From Scedosporium boydii (lineage: Eukaryota; Ascomycota; Sordariomycetes; Microascales; Microascaceae): DNA of 64,000 nucleotides. The stretch is taken from contig NJFT01000117.1 in NCBI GenBank assembly GCA_002221725.1, positions 1-64,000 on the forward strand, in the 5' to 3' direction. Made by a program: the position numbers and the translations under genes. This document shows positions 44,574 to 55,013 of the stretch, in pieces. Positions within the stretch are counted from its first letter, which is position 1, and every line of letters starts with the position of its first letter. The notes below the pieces were generated by a model that did no database searches, was not told the origin of the DNA, and saw only the letters and a list, made by a program, of their open reading frames with translations.

Positions 44574-46656
44574 GGTCAGGATGCGCCTCTAGTAGGCGGG
44601 AGACAGGACACGCTGGCTGTCCAAAGACGAAATGAAGGAATAATAAAACACTTAGAAAAAGAATCACCAGGATGCAAAAGACATCGGAGGATGTACGAAG
44701 ACCCGGCCTTCTCAGGAATCGTCAGAGGAAGCTCAATTCGTCGCAGATGGGCTGAATGAGAGGTCTTGCAGGAAGACAGGACATCAAATCCAAGTCAATG
44801 TTTTGTTGCTTCGAGATGGGATCTAGATCTGGGAAAGGCTGAGCTGGCCCCTTGGGAAAGCTCTCAATTGGGTTTAGCGCATCGGCACAATTCAATTGTT
44901 GGTGTCGGGTAAAAATCTCCTGGGGAGGGGGTCGCAATTAGGCAATACACTCGATAAATTGTACCCATCGCTATGTCGGGGTTATTCTAGTCCTGTTTTG
45001 ATGCATACGAATAGTCGAGATGATGATGACGTATCTCAAGGAAGGAAGGAACTCGAAGACGCAAGCAATGCAGGGAGAAGAGGCGCCAGGGCGGTGTTAT
45101 TGCAGCGGAGTCTAAGAAGTCAAAAAGTAGACTAGTTTACCTTGGTCGTTCCAATAATAGAGAACAATTTGACCCTGTAGTTTGTCCGTCTTACGAAATT
45201 TCTTGTCTCATTCCACCGATGTTGGTCGGGACCAAGACCCCCGATGTTCTACAAGTACGAAGTACGAAGCCAACCTGTGTTGTCCACTAAAAAGACTCAC
45301 CTGTTCGTCATGGAGCCAACTGAAAGCAGACCGAGTGCTACAGGCAATTTACTTCGTATTGACACGTTAATAGCATGGAGTTAACCAACAACTTGCCCTG
45401 ACGATCAGTTGATCCAGTCATAGAGGTTGAGGACAGCCTGATCTAGGAAGCCTGCAGCTGGACGGCGGTTCTGCGATCAAGGTCATTCGTTTCGACGCCG
45501 AAGAGGTGGAAGCGAAATGGATTAACTGCCCTCATAAAACTGATCATCGGTGTTGGTCCTGTTCAACTTGATGTCTGCCCAGAATCTCCAGAATCCTACA
45601 TTTTAGTTGGAGCGGGTCGATGGAGCTCAGTGGGCCCTGGGTCCTGTGAGTTGGTCGACACAATTGAAGCCCACTAATTTCCTGGCCCCCGTTCTATAAT
45701 CGCCGCGTTCAGACAGGTGTTCAATAGTGCACAAAGTACGTAGCTCAAGCAGTGTGACAAGTTCGAAGTACCTTGTATCGTGGTATTTGACAGCGGCAGA
45801 GTTCCTTCCAAGTTCTTTCCATCTAAAAATATCACAGAGTCGAACAGACAAAATTGGCTGCAGAAAGCCAATGGAATCACGCCAATATCAGACAGGCCCC
45901 CAACTTCAGATGCAACATTACCCGATCATGGCGCCCCAACCGACCCTTTAAGTCTGCCTTCTTAGGCTACTTCTTTCAATGGGTCAATGGGTTAGCCAGA
46001 TCCCCCGCCTGGCTGGCTGGCGATCCAGCAGCTCCTGCCAACCGGTACCGCCTCCTTAGACCTGATCTTCGACGTTAATATTAGCCTGGTCTGCAAGAAG
46101 ACACCCGGCACAATGGTCTGACGGGCTAAAACCGTGTGTCATTTCATCTATTTCATCTCCGATTGAAGACCAGGCGTCGGATGGTGTGGGCCACGTTCTT
46201 CCTTGGACGGAACGGTTGGGCGCACCATGCGTCAATATTAGCTTGGATCGAGGCAAGGCTGCACAGAGGCTATCCGTTTGTAGCATTGGTCTTGCAGCTT
46301 CGTGCATTCTCGTTGCAGGGGTGTTGCTGCGCCTTGTTCATTCTAACCTGAACTCGGAACTCGAACTCCAGCCTCTGGCTCCGAGACCAAGACTTTCGAC
46401 TTATTTTTGTAATCCACGCACGTTTCCGTTTCTCCTCTCCTTGAGTTGTTTTGTGTGCTGTTTCTTGAACTCCATCGTGTCTTTTGCATGGCGAATGCTC
46501 TTCTTTGATTGTCTCTGGTGCAGTACTGTCATTAATCCTGGTGCTCTCTACCTCGAGCTCTCTGTCGCACATGTATACTTCATAGTACTACGCTCGTCCT
46601 CGATCTAGATCCCTCGCTCGATCCAATCCTCGACTTCGTCCGACGTCTCTCCGGCC
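44574..46656. other. divergent intergenic region, 2.1 kb
   Basis: Upstream region of gls2 (minus) and of the WW gene (plus). It contains two TACGAAGTA/TACTTCGTA nonamers (45256, 45350) and a C/T-rich leader before 46657. No gene recognised. Confidence 0.5.
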
Positions 46657-49600
46657 ATGTCCAACCTTCCCCCAGGCTGGGATATCGATTACGATGGCAA
46701 CCGCTGGTTCTATCGTTACAAGCCCACCGGGTTGGTCCAGTTCACCTTCCCCAAGGAAGGCGACGAGTTCCCCCAGTACATCGACGCCGCTGCGCCAGCA
46801 CCCGCCCTCGCGCCCGAAGAGAGGCTTGAAAGCCAACAGCAAATAAGGAGAAAAGCGACGACGCAAGGCGCGACCGGTGTCGCTGGGAGCTCATATGGAA
46901 ATAGTCGGGCACCAGTGATGAGCGCCACTGGCGGGCCAGTGAGCACCGCTTGGGATGATAACTTCGACGACGACGACGATGACGACGGCACGGCTTACTT
47001 CCAGCCCGAGAGCCTCATGTACCTAGGTCCGGGACCATATACTGATATTAGCCCATTGGTAGAGGAAGAGGAGGCCGAGGCATCTGTGCTTAAGGGGAAG
47101 AGACCGGAAGAGAAGGCCACGCCTGAAGCCGACAAGGGACTTGCGGCCTCTCCTCCAGTGAGCTCTGTCGCGACGCCATCTATTTCTAAGGGTACCCCCG
47201 TTATCGAAATGTCCGAAGCTTCAACACCGTCACCGCCCGAAAAGCCCCAAGTCCCGACAACCCACGCCGTCTTTACCGTTGACGCTGACATCGTTCTCCC
47301 TCCTACCACCACCCATGATGTTCAACCGAAGGAGCAGGGCCCAGCATCCGCCGACATCCCTGCGCCTGACAACCGCGACCTCCCACACGAGCTTCCTGAG
47401 ACCACTCCGTTCGACCCTGTTGGTAAACTAGCGGAAATGCCTACCGAGATGACCGCCATGGCCCACATTGAGCTCCATCCCGATCCCGTCGAGATGGCCG
47501 ATAATACCGTCCTTGCACCGATTGAAACTTTCTTGGCCCAGGCTGGTGTTGCAGAGCTTCCCGCCCAAAGCCCCACATCCGAGAGGATCGCTGCTCTTGA
47601 ACCACCCCGCCCGAGGAGGGTAGAGACCGCGCCTGTCCAAAGAGTCTATCCCTTCCAACCGAGAGAAGATGACGACCCGAATAGACCGCCAACGCCGCTG
47701 GGACCTTCGGCTCCCGTTCAAGCCTCAACCTCTCAATCCCCCATCCAACAAGGTGCTGATCAACCGCGTGCATTTGCGCCCTTCCACCCCTCGTCCCCGG
47801 CGCCCGTTCAGACGCCTAGTCCTCCAGTACCTTCATCGGTAGTCCAGGGAAATCCGCCGCCGACTGTTCCAACTCCTGGACCGTCTGCTCAGCCCCAAGC
47901 TGCTATTGTTACTGCCACCCAAGCCGGTGTTCCACAGCAGCAGTTTAAAATCAGTCGCAAGCCCACTAGTGCGGGATCTCAACCTCCGAAATTCAGGCCC
48001 TGGGCTCCTGGTATGACACCACCTACCTCCCGGTCAGGAACGCCGATGGAGGCCCAAGCAACGACCCAAGTAACGGCACATAGGATCCCGGTCACTAGCA
48101 GCCAGGATGAAATACCAATTGTGATGACCTCGCAGCCATCGCAACCAATCACTCAAGCGGACGCACCTGCCATTCTAACCCCTCCTGTAGCTCCGCCAAA
48201 GGTGCCTCTAGACGCAGTTCAAGACACGCCTCAGGGCAACCAACATCTTGTTCGCCAGTCTGTCCTGCAGCCTCCTAACCCGCCGAGAGAATCAACCGGT
48301 GGAGCACCCCCCGTACCAGCGAAAGACAATGTCCCAGCTCCCCCAGCTACAGCCGCCCTTCCTCGACCTCCCGCCATCGCTGGCATGCCCTCGGTTCTTC
48401 GACCTGGCAGACAACCTGCACCGCGTCAAGTCGACCCTCGCCAGACGCCCGGCCAGCGCCCGACGTCTTTCCACCAGGGCCTTGGTCCTCAGCAGCTTGT
48501 AATGACAGTACAAGGCCCTCAGGGCCACCCTCATCTACACCACCCGATGCAAGTTAGTCAAGGACAACCGTTAGGAGGGTTTGGGCGAGGTCTAAGTCCA
48601 CCGGTCGATCCACGCACAGGAATACAGCGAGCGGAAACGATGCCAGCCCAAGTACCTCAAATTGAAGGGCATGCGCAGCATCAGGCATTTGCACAACAAC
48701 CCCAGGGTGCACCTGCTTTCCAAAGCGGGCCGGTTTTAAATAATAACCAGCAGCAACATCGCCACTTCGCGCATGTTCCGGCGCTAGGCGTAGCTCCTGC
48801 ACAAGGCATACCAATCAGCCACGCCCAGAGGCTTCAGCAACGTCCTCACTCCAATTCGCTACCAAGCTCGCACCCACCCTCCATCGAAGGCTCGGGACAG
48901 CGGCAGGGTCAACCCGGCCTCGGAGCTCCTCAACTTCTACCTCGGGGCGTAACTCCCCACATGGTAGCTCAGCATGGCGGACCTATTCCCTCGCTACCTG
49001 CCCACATGCTTGCAAATCAGCATGCGATGATAGCTCATCCTCATCCACCTGTCCCTGGTATGCAGCAAGGTCCACCTGTCCCGACGACTTTGGCTCCTGG
49101 AAGACCTCCTGTTCAAACCGCCGCTAGTCCACAAGCGCAGACTGCGCCTGTCCTCCAGCAAAAGATGAACCAACAAGGTGCTTCTGCAGGTACCCAGGCC
49201 CAGATACCCTCTGCTATTATCACTCCTCCTGCCTACCCACCGCATTTACAACAAGCCCCCAGGGCTATTACCCCCGGAAGCGGAATTCTGCCGACTCAGG
49301 CTTCTGGCGGTGCGTATCCTGGAAATCCCCTTCCGACGCCGAGGCCGCCCTCCCTAACCGGCGTGTTACCTAGCTCTGCACAACGGGCTCTAACACCAGC
49401 TACGTTGTCCGCCGGATCGTCTCCCTCGCCACAATTCAATACCCACGGTCCGGGCCAGTTGGCTTCTAGAGCAACAGCCCCGGGTATCCAGGCGCCTAAG
49501 GATGGGAGTCACACGGGTCCTAACGGAACACCCATAACTAATCAACTGGGAGCGCAACCCGAGACGGGCGACTCTTACTTTCCACCACAACCGCAGCCCA

Positions 49601-51603
49601 ATGCCAGACCTCGTGGACCGCTCCAGCAGCGCTTAGTAGTACAGGATGGGGCTGACAGACGGCGTTCATTGCCGCCGGAGCAGATGATGCAGTTGTTAAG
49701 GGGCCAGAGTAATCAGGGCCAACCACTCCAGCCCGCCTCGCAGCCGCTAACTGGCAGGGCGGTTTCTGGTACTCTACCACCAGCACAGAACATTCCCCGG
49801 CGATCACAATCCGTGTCCGTGGGAGCCGCCCAAGCGTATCGAGCTACTCAAACCCCACCGCGGGGTCCGACTCCAGTGCAACCTATGGCCCCACAGCAGC
49901 ATCAAGCAAGCCCTCCGCGACCTGCTAAGGAGCCGATAGAACGGAAGATCCCCGCTGCTGCTGGCCCAGCCCCACCTGCTCAGAACGGTCCCGCGCAATC
50001 TGCACAATCTGCCTCCGCTCAAGTTGGCCCTGTTCAAGCTGCTCCTACTCAAGGAACGCCAGGCCAGGATTCACCCCTAGGTCACCAGCTTCATTCTATT
50101 CGGGAACATCCTGAGCAGGAAGATGCTCGCGGAAAACTGAGAGCTGCAACTCCGGACGGACAAGCTCGCCCAGCTGGAGCGGCGCCTCAATCTCAAGGAC
50201 TGCCTCAAATGCACCCTCAAGTAGGGCTACAAGGGCCGTTCAAGGCTACAGCCCAAGGAGTGCCCCAACCTTCTCCCCAGGCAGCACCGCAGGCGCCGAT
50301 GCAACCTGGACAACCTCACCCAGCTCAGCAGATCCCGGGACAGTTCCAGCAACCACTGCCGCAAGGCCAGCTTGGAGCCCTACAGCACGGGCAACAAACC
50401 GGTGGACCAGGAATGTTCGCCCACCCACCCGCACTGTTCTCTAACGCGATGCCCCAGAGTATGGCCAGTCCCCCAGCAACACCGACAGTCCCAGGACCAC
50501 AGAGCAAGGAAAAGTCGAAGTGGTACTCGAAGTTCCTCAAGTCTGGTAAGACCTTGCAGAAGACGCCACCCCCGCAGCCGCAGATGTCTCCTCCCCAGCC
50601 CACAGGATGGATGCAGACCAATATGAGCCCCCAGGCATTCACGTACCAACCGCCAAGACATCCTCAGCAGTTCGCTAAATCCACAGGTTTGCCCCAACTG
50701 GTTCCTGGTCTGGGGTTCCAGCAGATGCCACCTCAACAGTTCATGTATGCTCCCGGCCCCGTTCCAGGCCAGATGGTGCAGGTACCTTCTGCATTACCAT
50801 ACCCAAGAATACCCGCTGGACATCAGGGCCCTCAGGCTGGAGCTCCCGGCGCTGCTCTAAACGCCGGTCCGCCTGCTGGGCCTGCACCCCCTGGGAGCCC
50901 GCAAAGTACTCCGATACCCCCTCCATCTCCGGACTCTGTACGACAGAGGGCGCATTCTACGTCGAACTCCGTTGGGTCCGCCACGACCCACACCGCCCAG
51001 GTCCAACCCCAGAGGCAAAATACCGAATCCGACAGAGGGTCAATCTCGACCATGGATGTCTCCGAAGCTCAGGCGCAGCCTGTCATGAAGCCACAGATTG
51101 TCCAGGTGTCTAGAGTGCCGGTTGCGCAGGGTCAACAAGCACCAGGCCTACACCAGCCGGGTCCTAGTGCGCCTCAACCTCAGCCCAAAGATTCGGATCC
51201 ACGTCCGCCTCAGGTCCTAGTGCAGAATCCCGCGGCACCGGTCACCAGCGCCCAGGCTCCTCCAACCCAAACGGCACCAGCCTCCAGCGCTACCGGAGCT
51301 CCCGCTGCGGCTGTTGCCGTGAACAGACACGATAGCCTACGACCAGCACCACTATTCGCGGGCCGCAGATCTGCGAGCCCTCCCACCAGCGCGTTACCCT
51401 CACCCTCGGTACGGGAGAGCATGGTCTCCGAGATTAGCTCGGCAGACTCGGCGGACAGCCGGCGTGTGAGCGTGCTTTCGACCGGATCGTCGGGCCCGGC
51501 GGGCGCTGCGGCGCAGAGGAATGCGGAGTTTAGGGCTAAGATGGCGAAGAAACCTGTTGCGGATTATTCTGGGGGTGGATGGGGAGATCAGAGTTGGAGC
51601 TGA
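46657..51603 (+). CDS. giant WW-domain Pro/Gln-rich protein, 1648 aa
   Basis: Single exon. The N-terminus (residues 3-40, LPPGWDIDYDGNRWFYRY...VQFTFPKEGDEFP) is a WW-like domain in which the usual second Trp is replaced by Phe, a form seen in fungal-specific WW proteins. An acidic run (DDDDDDD, about 103-112) follows. Then come some 1450 residues of intrinsically disordered sequence rich in Pro, Gln and Ala, with many PxxP motifs that could bind SH3 or WW partners. The short C-terminal block (NAEFRAKMAKKPVADYSGGGWGDQSWS) is compact and probably conserved. No membrane segment or catalytic motif. Fungal WW/PQ-rich proteins have been linked to polarity, endocytosis and P-body-like condensates; here function is unassigned. 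G/C-ending codons run evenly through the frame, supporting it as real along its length. Confidence 0.93.
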   Translation: MSNLPPGWDIDYDGNRWFYRYKPTGLVQFTFPKEGDEFPQYIDAAAPAPALAPEERLESQQQIRRKATTQGATGVAGSSYGNSRAPVMSATGGPVSTAWDDNFDDDDDDDGTAYFQPESLMYLGPGPYTDISPLVEEEEAEASVLKGKRPEEKATPEADKGLAASPPVSSVATPSISKGTPVIEMSEASTPSPPEKPQVPTTHAVFTVDADIVLPPTTTHDVQPKEQGPASADIPAPDNRDLPHELPETTPFDPVGKLAEMPTEMTAMAHIELHPDPVEMADNTVLAPIETFLAQAGVAELPAQSPTSERIAALEPPRPRRVETAPVQRVYPFQPREDDDPNRPPTPLGPSAPVQASTSQSPIQQGADQPRAFAPFHPSSPAPVQTPSPPVPSSVVQGNPPPTVPTPGPSAQPQAAIVTATQAGVPQQQFKISRKPTSAGSQPPKFRPWAPGMTPPTSRSGTPMEAQATTQVTAHRIPVTSSQDEIPIVMTSQPSQPITQADAPAILTPPVAPPKVPLDAVQDTPQGNQHLVRQSVLQPPNPPRESTGGAPPVPAKDNVPAPPATAALPRPPAIAGMPSVLRPGRQPAPRQVDPRQTPGQRPTSFHQGLGPQQLVMTVQGPQGHPHLHHPMQVSQGQPLGGFGRGLSPPVDPRTGIQRAETMPAQVPQIEGHAQHQAFAQQPQGAPAFQSGPVLNNNQQQHRHFAHVPALGVAPAQGIPISHAQRLQQRPHSNSLPSSHPPSIEGSGQRQGQPGLGAPQLLPRGVTPHMVAQHGGPIPSLPAHMLANQHAMIAHPHPPVPGMQQGPPVPTTLAPGRPPVQTAASPQAQTAPVLQQKMNQQGASAGTQAQIPSAIITPPAYPPHLQQAPRAITPGSGILPTQASGGAYPGNPLPTPRPPSLTGVLPSSAQRALTPATLSAGSSPSPQFNTHGPGQLASRATAPGIQAPKDGSHTGPNGTPITNQLGAQPETGDSYFPPQPQPNARPRGPLQQRLVVQDGADRRRSLPPEQMMQLLRGQSNQGQPLQPASQPLTGRAVSGTLPPAQNIPRRSQSVSVGAAQAYRATQTPPRGPTPVQPMAPQQHQASPPRPAKEPIERKIPAAAGPAPPAQNGPAQSAQSASAQVGPVQAAPTQGTPGQDSPLGHQLHSIREHPEQEDARGKLRAATPDGQARPAGAAPQSQGLPQMHPQVGLQGPFKATAQGVPQPSPQAAPQAPMQPGQPHPAQQIPGQFQQPLPQGQLGALQHGQQTGGPGMFAHPPALFSNAMPQSMASPPATPTVPGPQSKEKSKWYSKFLKSGKTLQKTPPPQPQMSPPQPTGWMQTNMSPQAFTYQPPRHPQQFAKSTGLPQLVPGLGFQQMPPQQFMYAPGPVPGQMVQVPSALPYPRIPAGHQGPQAGAPGAALNAGPPAGPAPPGSPQSTPIPPPSPDSVRQRAHSTSNSVGSATTHTAQVQPQRQNTESDRGSISTMDVSEAQAQPVMKPQIVQVSRVPVAQGQQAPGLHQPGPSAPQPQPKDSDPRPPQVLVQNPAAPVTSAQAPPTQTAPASSATGAPAAAVAVNRHDSLRPAPLFAGRRSASPPTSALPSPSVRESMVSEISSADSADSRRVSVLSTGSSGPAGAAAQRNAEFRAKMAKKPVADYSGGGWGDQSWS

Positions 51604-52398
51604 TCGGTTTGTGGGTTTTCTGATGATCTTTCACTTTCTTATTGACCTGGTTTTTTTTTTTTTCTCTTCTTATTCATGACGTGTTGGCACCCTCGACCGT
51701 TTTGGGTCGGTTCATGATCTGTTTTCACTCTACATATTATACCCATTTCTTAGATCAGATAAGCCTTGAATAATTTCTTCTACTCCATATTCGAAACGTC
51801 CCTTCTACGGCTTCACCAATCTAGGATGTGGCTCCATTTCTTTATAAAACCAGAACTTCTGTGATAAGAATAACCCTTTTTGAGCAGGTTGAAGAGCCGA
51901 ACGACAAGACATTAATGATGCTTTACCTAGACGCAGGTCGTATAAAAAAAACCTTAACCGAGCCGGAGCCCAGTGCAGCCAGTTTTCACGTCTCCCCTCA
52001 AATGAGACGAATATCTTCAAAATATCCTCGATCATGTTGGAATCCACACTTTACCAGAGATATCCTCTTCCCAACAGTAGAAACCGCAAATACCCAGTCA
52101 ACCCTCCGCATTTCTTCACCGTCTTAAGCTTCCCATGCGTCCCTCAAGTCCCAATTGTCGATTCTCAGTTTCCTCTCGATTGCCAACAAGGTCAAGTGGG
52201 TGAAAGTTGTTGCCTCTCTTTCCAAATCCCCGGAACCTCGGTCACTTGAACGTGCCCAGGAACCCCCTGGCCACATTTCTTATGCCGCAGTCTGCGCCAT
52301 GGCTTGCTCGGCCCCGCGGCGCCTATTTCAACATTGACCTCCTTGTCAGCCACAAGCTTCCCATTACTTTTCGCTTTGAAAAGGGACATATTTCGGAC
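51604..52398. other. convergent 3' spacer, 0.8 kb
   Basis: 3' UTR of the WW gene with a 13-T tract (51651-51663), then trailer of the minus-strand membrane-protein gene. Confidence 0.55.
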
Positions 52399-52934
52399 TT
52401 ACTTCTCCTTTTTGCGGGTAAACGTCTTGTACATGCCAAGAAGGAAGTTGATGAGGAAACAGATGCCTGCAATGAAGGTGAAAGCAAGAAGAGTACGCCA
52501 TAGGTTGCACCGGAAGCCGTTCCAAGCAGCGCTCCAGAAAGTCCGGTGCCAGGTACCTCTGCAGCCACGACTCAACTATTATTCTCTCGCGTTAGTTCCA
52601 GTACACTTTCTGTCAAGAAGCCCATGGGGAAGTAGGAGGTCGGGCGTACGTTTGTCAACAGAGCAAAGGCCACCATCCACATGACGAAGAAGGCAAAGTC
52701 CAACGGGAACGCCCAGAACGTGAACATGAACGGCAGCAACAGGAGGAGAGCCAGGGGTATGCTGAGAGTCGCCAGGGAAATTACGTAGATGAGCTTTCTC
52801 CCATAGTGTCTCTGGAGACGGTGGAGCCTCCAGAACATGCGTCCCAGAATACCTAGGACGATGACGGAGGAGATGAAGGCCCCCAGACGGGAGAGGAAGG
52901 AGAGGATTCGGGCGGCGCCACTGAAGAGACCCAT
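52399..52934 (-). CDS. four-helix MARVEL-like membrane protein
   Basis: Exons 52934-52650 and 52575-52399 (153 aa), joined by a 74-nt intron (GTACGC, branch CTAAC, AATAG). Four hydrophobic segments lie near residues 12-30, 43-67, 70-90 and 124-146, separated by short loops, with a Cys/Trp-bearing loop (LSRGCRGTWHRTFWSAAWNG) before the last helix and a basic C-terminal tail (TFTRKKEK). This layout matches the small fungal MARVEL-type integral membrane proteins of the plasma membrane or vesicles. The longer in-frame start at 53069 adds a basic, disordered leader; MGLFSG at 52934 is preferred because it opens directly into helix 1. Function not known. Confidence 0.8.
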
Positions 52935-54774
52935 GTTGAGGCTTTTCTTTCCGTCTTTCCTTGACTCCTTTTTCTTTCTTTCCGCTCTACTTCTGTTGGG
53001 GTTGATTTCCTGGAGAGAAGGGCCTTGGTGATTTGTTATCTGTTGCGGTTTGGGTGGTGAATTCAACAAATTTACGCGGTGAGGTGAGGCATCGGCGTGT
53101 GATTTCTGTTATCCGGGCTCAAGGGAAGGAGAAGTGAACAATTCTTCGAACCAGATGGGGAGGTCCCTGGTGTCCAGGGTTTATAAGTCCGAAGCTTCGG
53201 CAAAGCTTCCCTACATGTAAGAGCGTTGTATGATTTCATCGAGTGGGAACGAACAAAGGCCGTCATCTCTACTCTAACAGATACTCCTGCACAGGACCAT
53301 CGTCACGAAGTTCATGATGTCCCTTCTTCATCCTTCGAAGTATGACGTGAACCTTCGCCGCAAGAACACACAATCTCCGTCGATCGACATGGCTGGCTTC
53401 TGTGAGCTAGTGAGAGTTATGTAAACCTTGTTCCGTTCCATACAGTAATGTCGAGAAGCCTTTTGCGAAAATACCCATAAATACACCGCCTTCAAGGTTG
53501 TTTAGGCTTGCGCTTTTAGTTTTGAGAATGTCCCCTAGCAAAGGGGTCATGTCCCGTATGTATTGTCCTCTCGGGTATGGGTCGACCGACTGTAGCTGAG
53601 ATGCGTACGCGTTCTCCTCGCTCTGGATATCAACATGAGGGTTAGGCGGAAGCAAGTATCAATGGAGATGTTTCATATAGGAAAATGATGCTCAAAAGTA
53701 CTCCTAAATGATATGGGTTCTAAAATCGTGAGACCTGTCAATGTCAAACTTTGCACCAGACACTTGACACCCGCTTGACGGGCCCCTTAGAAAAGGGGGT
53801 GGGGGAAGAAGGAAATGGTCCAGAAAGTCTGATGGCATGGAAGCAAATTTACTTTCTGCATTCTCCAACTTTCTTATATACCATTAGCTGCTACAAAGAG
53901 CCGTTCGCGGAGAATATCACGACCGAGTCGCGTGATAATGGAGACTTTAAGACGCACATATCAAGCAGCACGTCAAACGTTATTCCCAAAGCCTAAAATA
54001 CAGCTCGGTTCCAGGTCGGGATTCCACGAGGCGGATTTCCTACCTGCCGCCCGTGTGTATGCCGATGAACCGGGGTGGGAGGGGAGCCTGCCGCGACGGC
54101 GCTGAATTCAAATTTCCTCTCGAAGACGGCTTCGGCTCAGCGGCTTCAAACACAGTTCTTCCCCGGAATTTAGTCTATTGAGAGCCAAAGCGCCATCCGG
54201 CATACTCACACTAATGACATATAGGAATGGACTTGCCAATGTCCCTATATCTAGGGCTTGAGAGCAGCACAGCTCTATTAAGTCAGGCCCGTGGTGCTCA
54301 TAAGATCGAGATGTCGCAACACCACAGTCTTATGAATGGCCGGGGCTAGACACAGCTATGGTAACTTGGGTCGTAAAAGGGCCTCGCGGTTGGTATGGCT
54401 ATAGTTATTCCTGTGCGGCGAAGTGAGATCGCGTTGAGATACTCAAATGACCATCGCATCGCCTTTCACTATGGAAAATATATTTCCAACCGGTTAACGG
54501 CTGCGACATGAGAAAATATGGGTTCTTAAACGAAGGTATAAATTGTGAGAAACAAGTGGATCTATTAACTATAACAAGCCAGTCTATCAGCGCTCCGTAT
54601 GTAGCTAATGAAAGAGTACATTTTCATGTTGAATTAAGCGAATAGCTTGTGTGTCTCATCTAATTATATTTCGAATTCGGGGGAAACCATATTAATGAAC
54701 TATATAGCTCTAACACTCCGGCTAGGCTCTTCATCGTCCTCGAAGAATAGCAACTTCAGCTACAAGATGAGAAT
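52935..54774. other. gene-free interval left of the retroelement, 1.8 kb
   Basis: Promoter of the MARVEL-like gene, then AT-richer sequence without coding signal up to the LTR. No second transposon recognised. Confidence 0.5.
54770..54774. repeat. target-site duplication (left copy)
   Basis: agaat immediately before the first LTR; the same five bases follow the last LTR at 59089-59093. Confidence 0.88.
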
Positions 54775-54894
54775 TGTAAGGACAGCTGGTGCAGTGGCTA
54801 TATAAGACTACTTACAGTCAAGTGGCGCTGGTCGCGACACTTGGAGCATCTTTTGTTGTCAAATGGTCTAGCTGTAAGTAGATCACACATGACA
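54775..54894 (+). repeat. LTR copy 1 (120 bp)
   Basis: Begins TGTAAGG and ends ATGACA. Contains TATATAA at 54799-54805 and, 30 bases on, TGGTCGCGACACTT (54829-54842), the predicted transcript start and partner of the primer site. Confidence 0.93.
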
Positions 54895-55003
54895 CTGGTG
54901 CAGTGGCTATATAAGACTACTTACAGTCAAGTGGCGCTGGTCGCGACACTTGGAGCATCTTTTGTTGTCAAATGGTCTAGCTGTAAGTAGATCACACATG
55001 ACA
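54895..55003 (+). repeat. partial tandem LTR copy (109 bp)
   Basis: Exact repeat of LTR bases 12-120, lacking TGTAAGGACAG; abuts copy 1 without spacer. It repeats the TATA box and the transcript start region. Confidence 0.93.
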
Positions 55004-55013
55004 AAGTGTCGCG

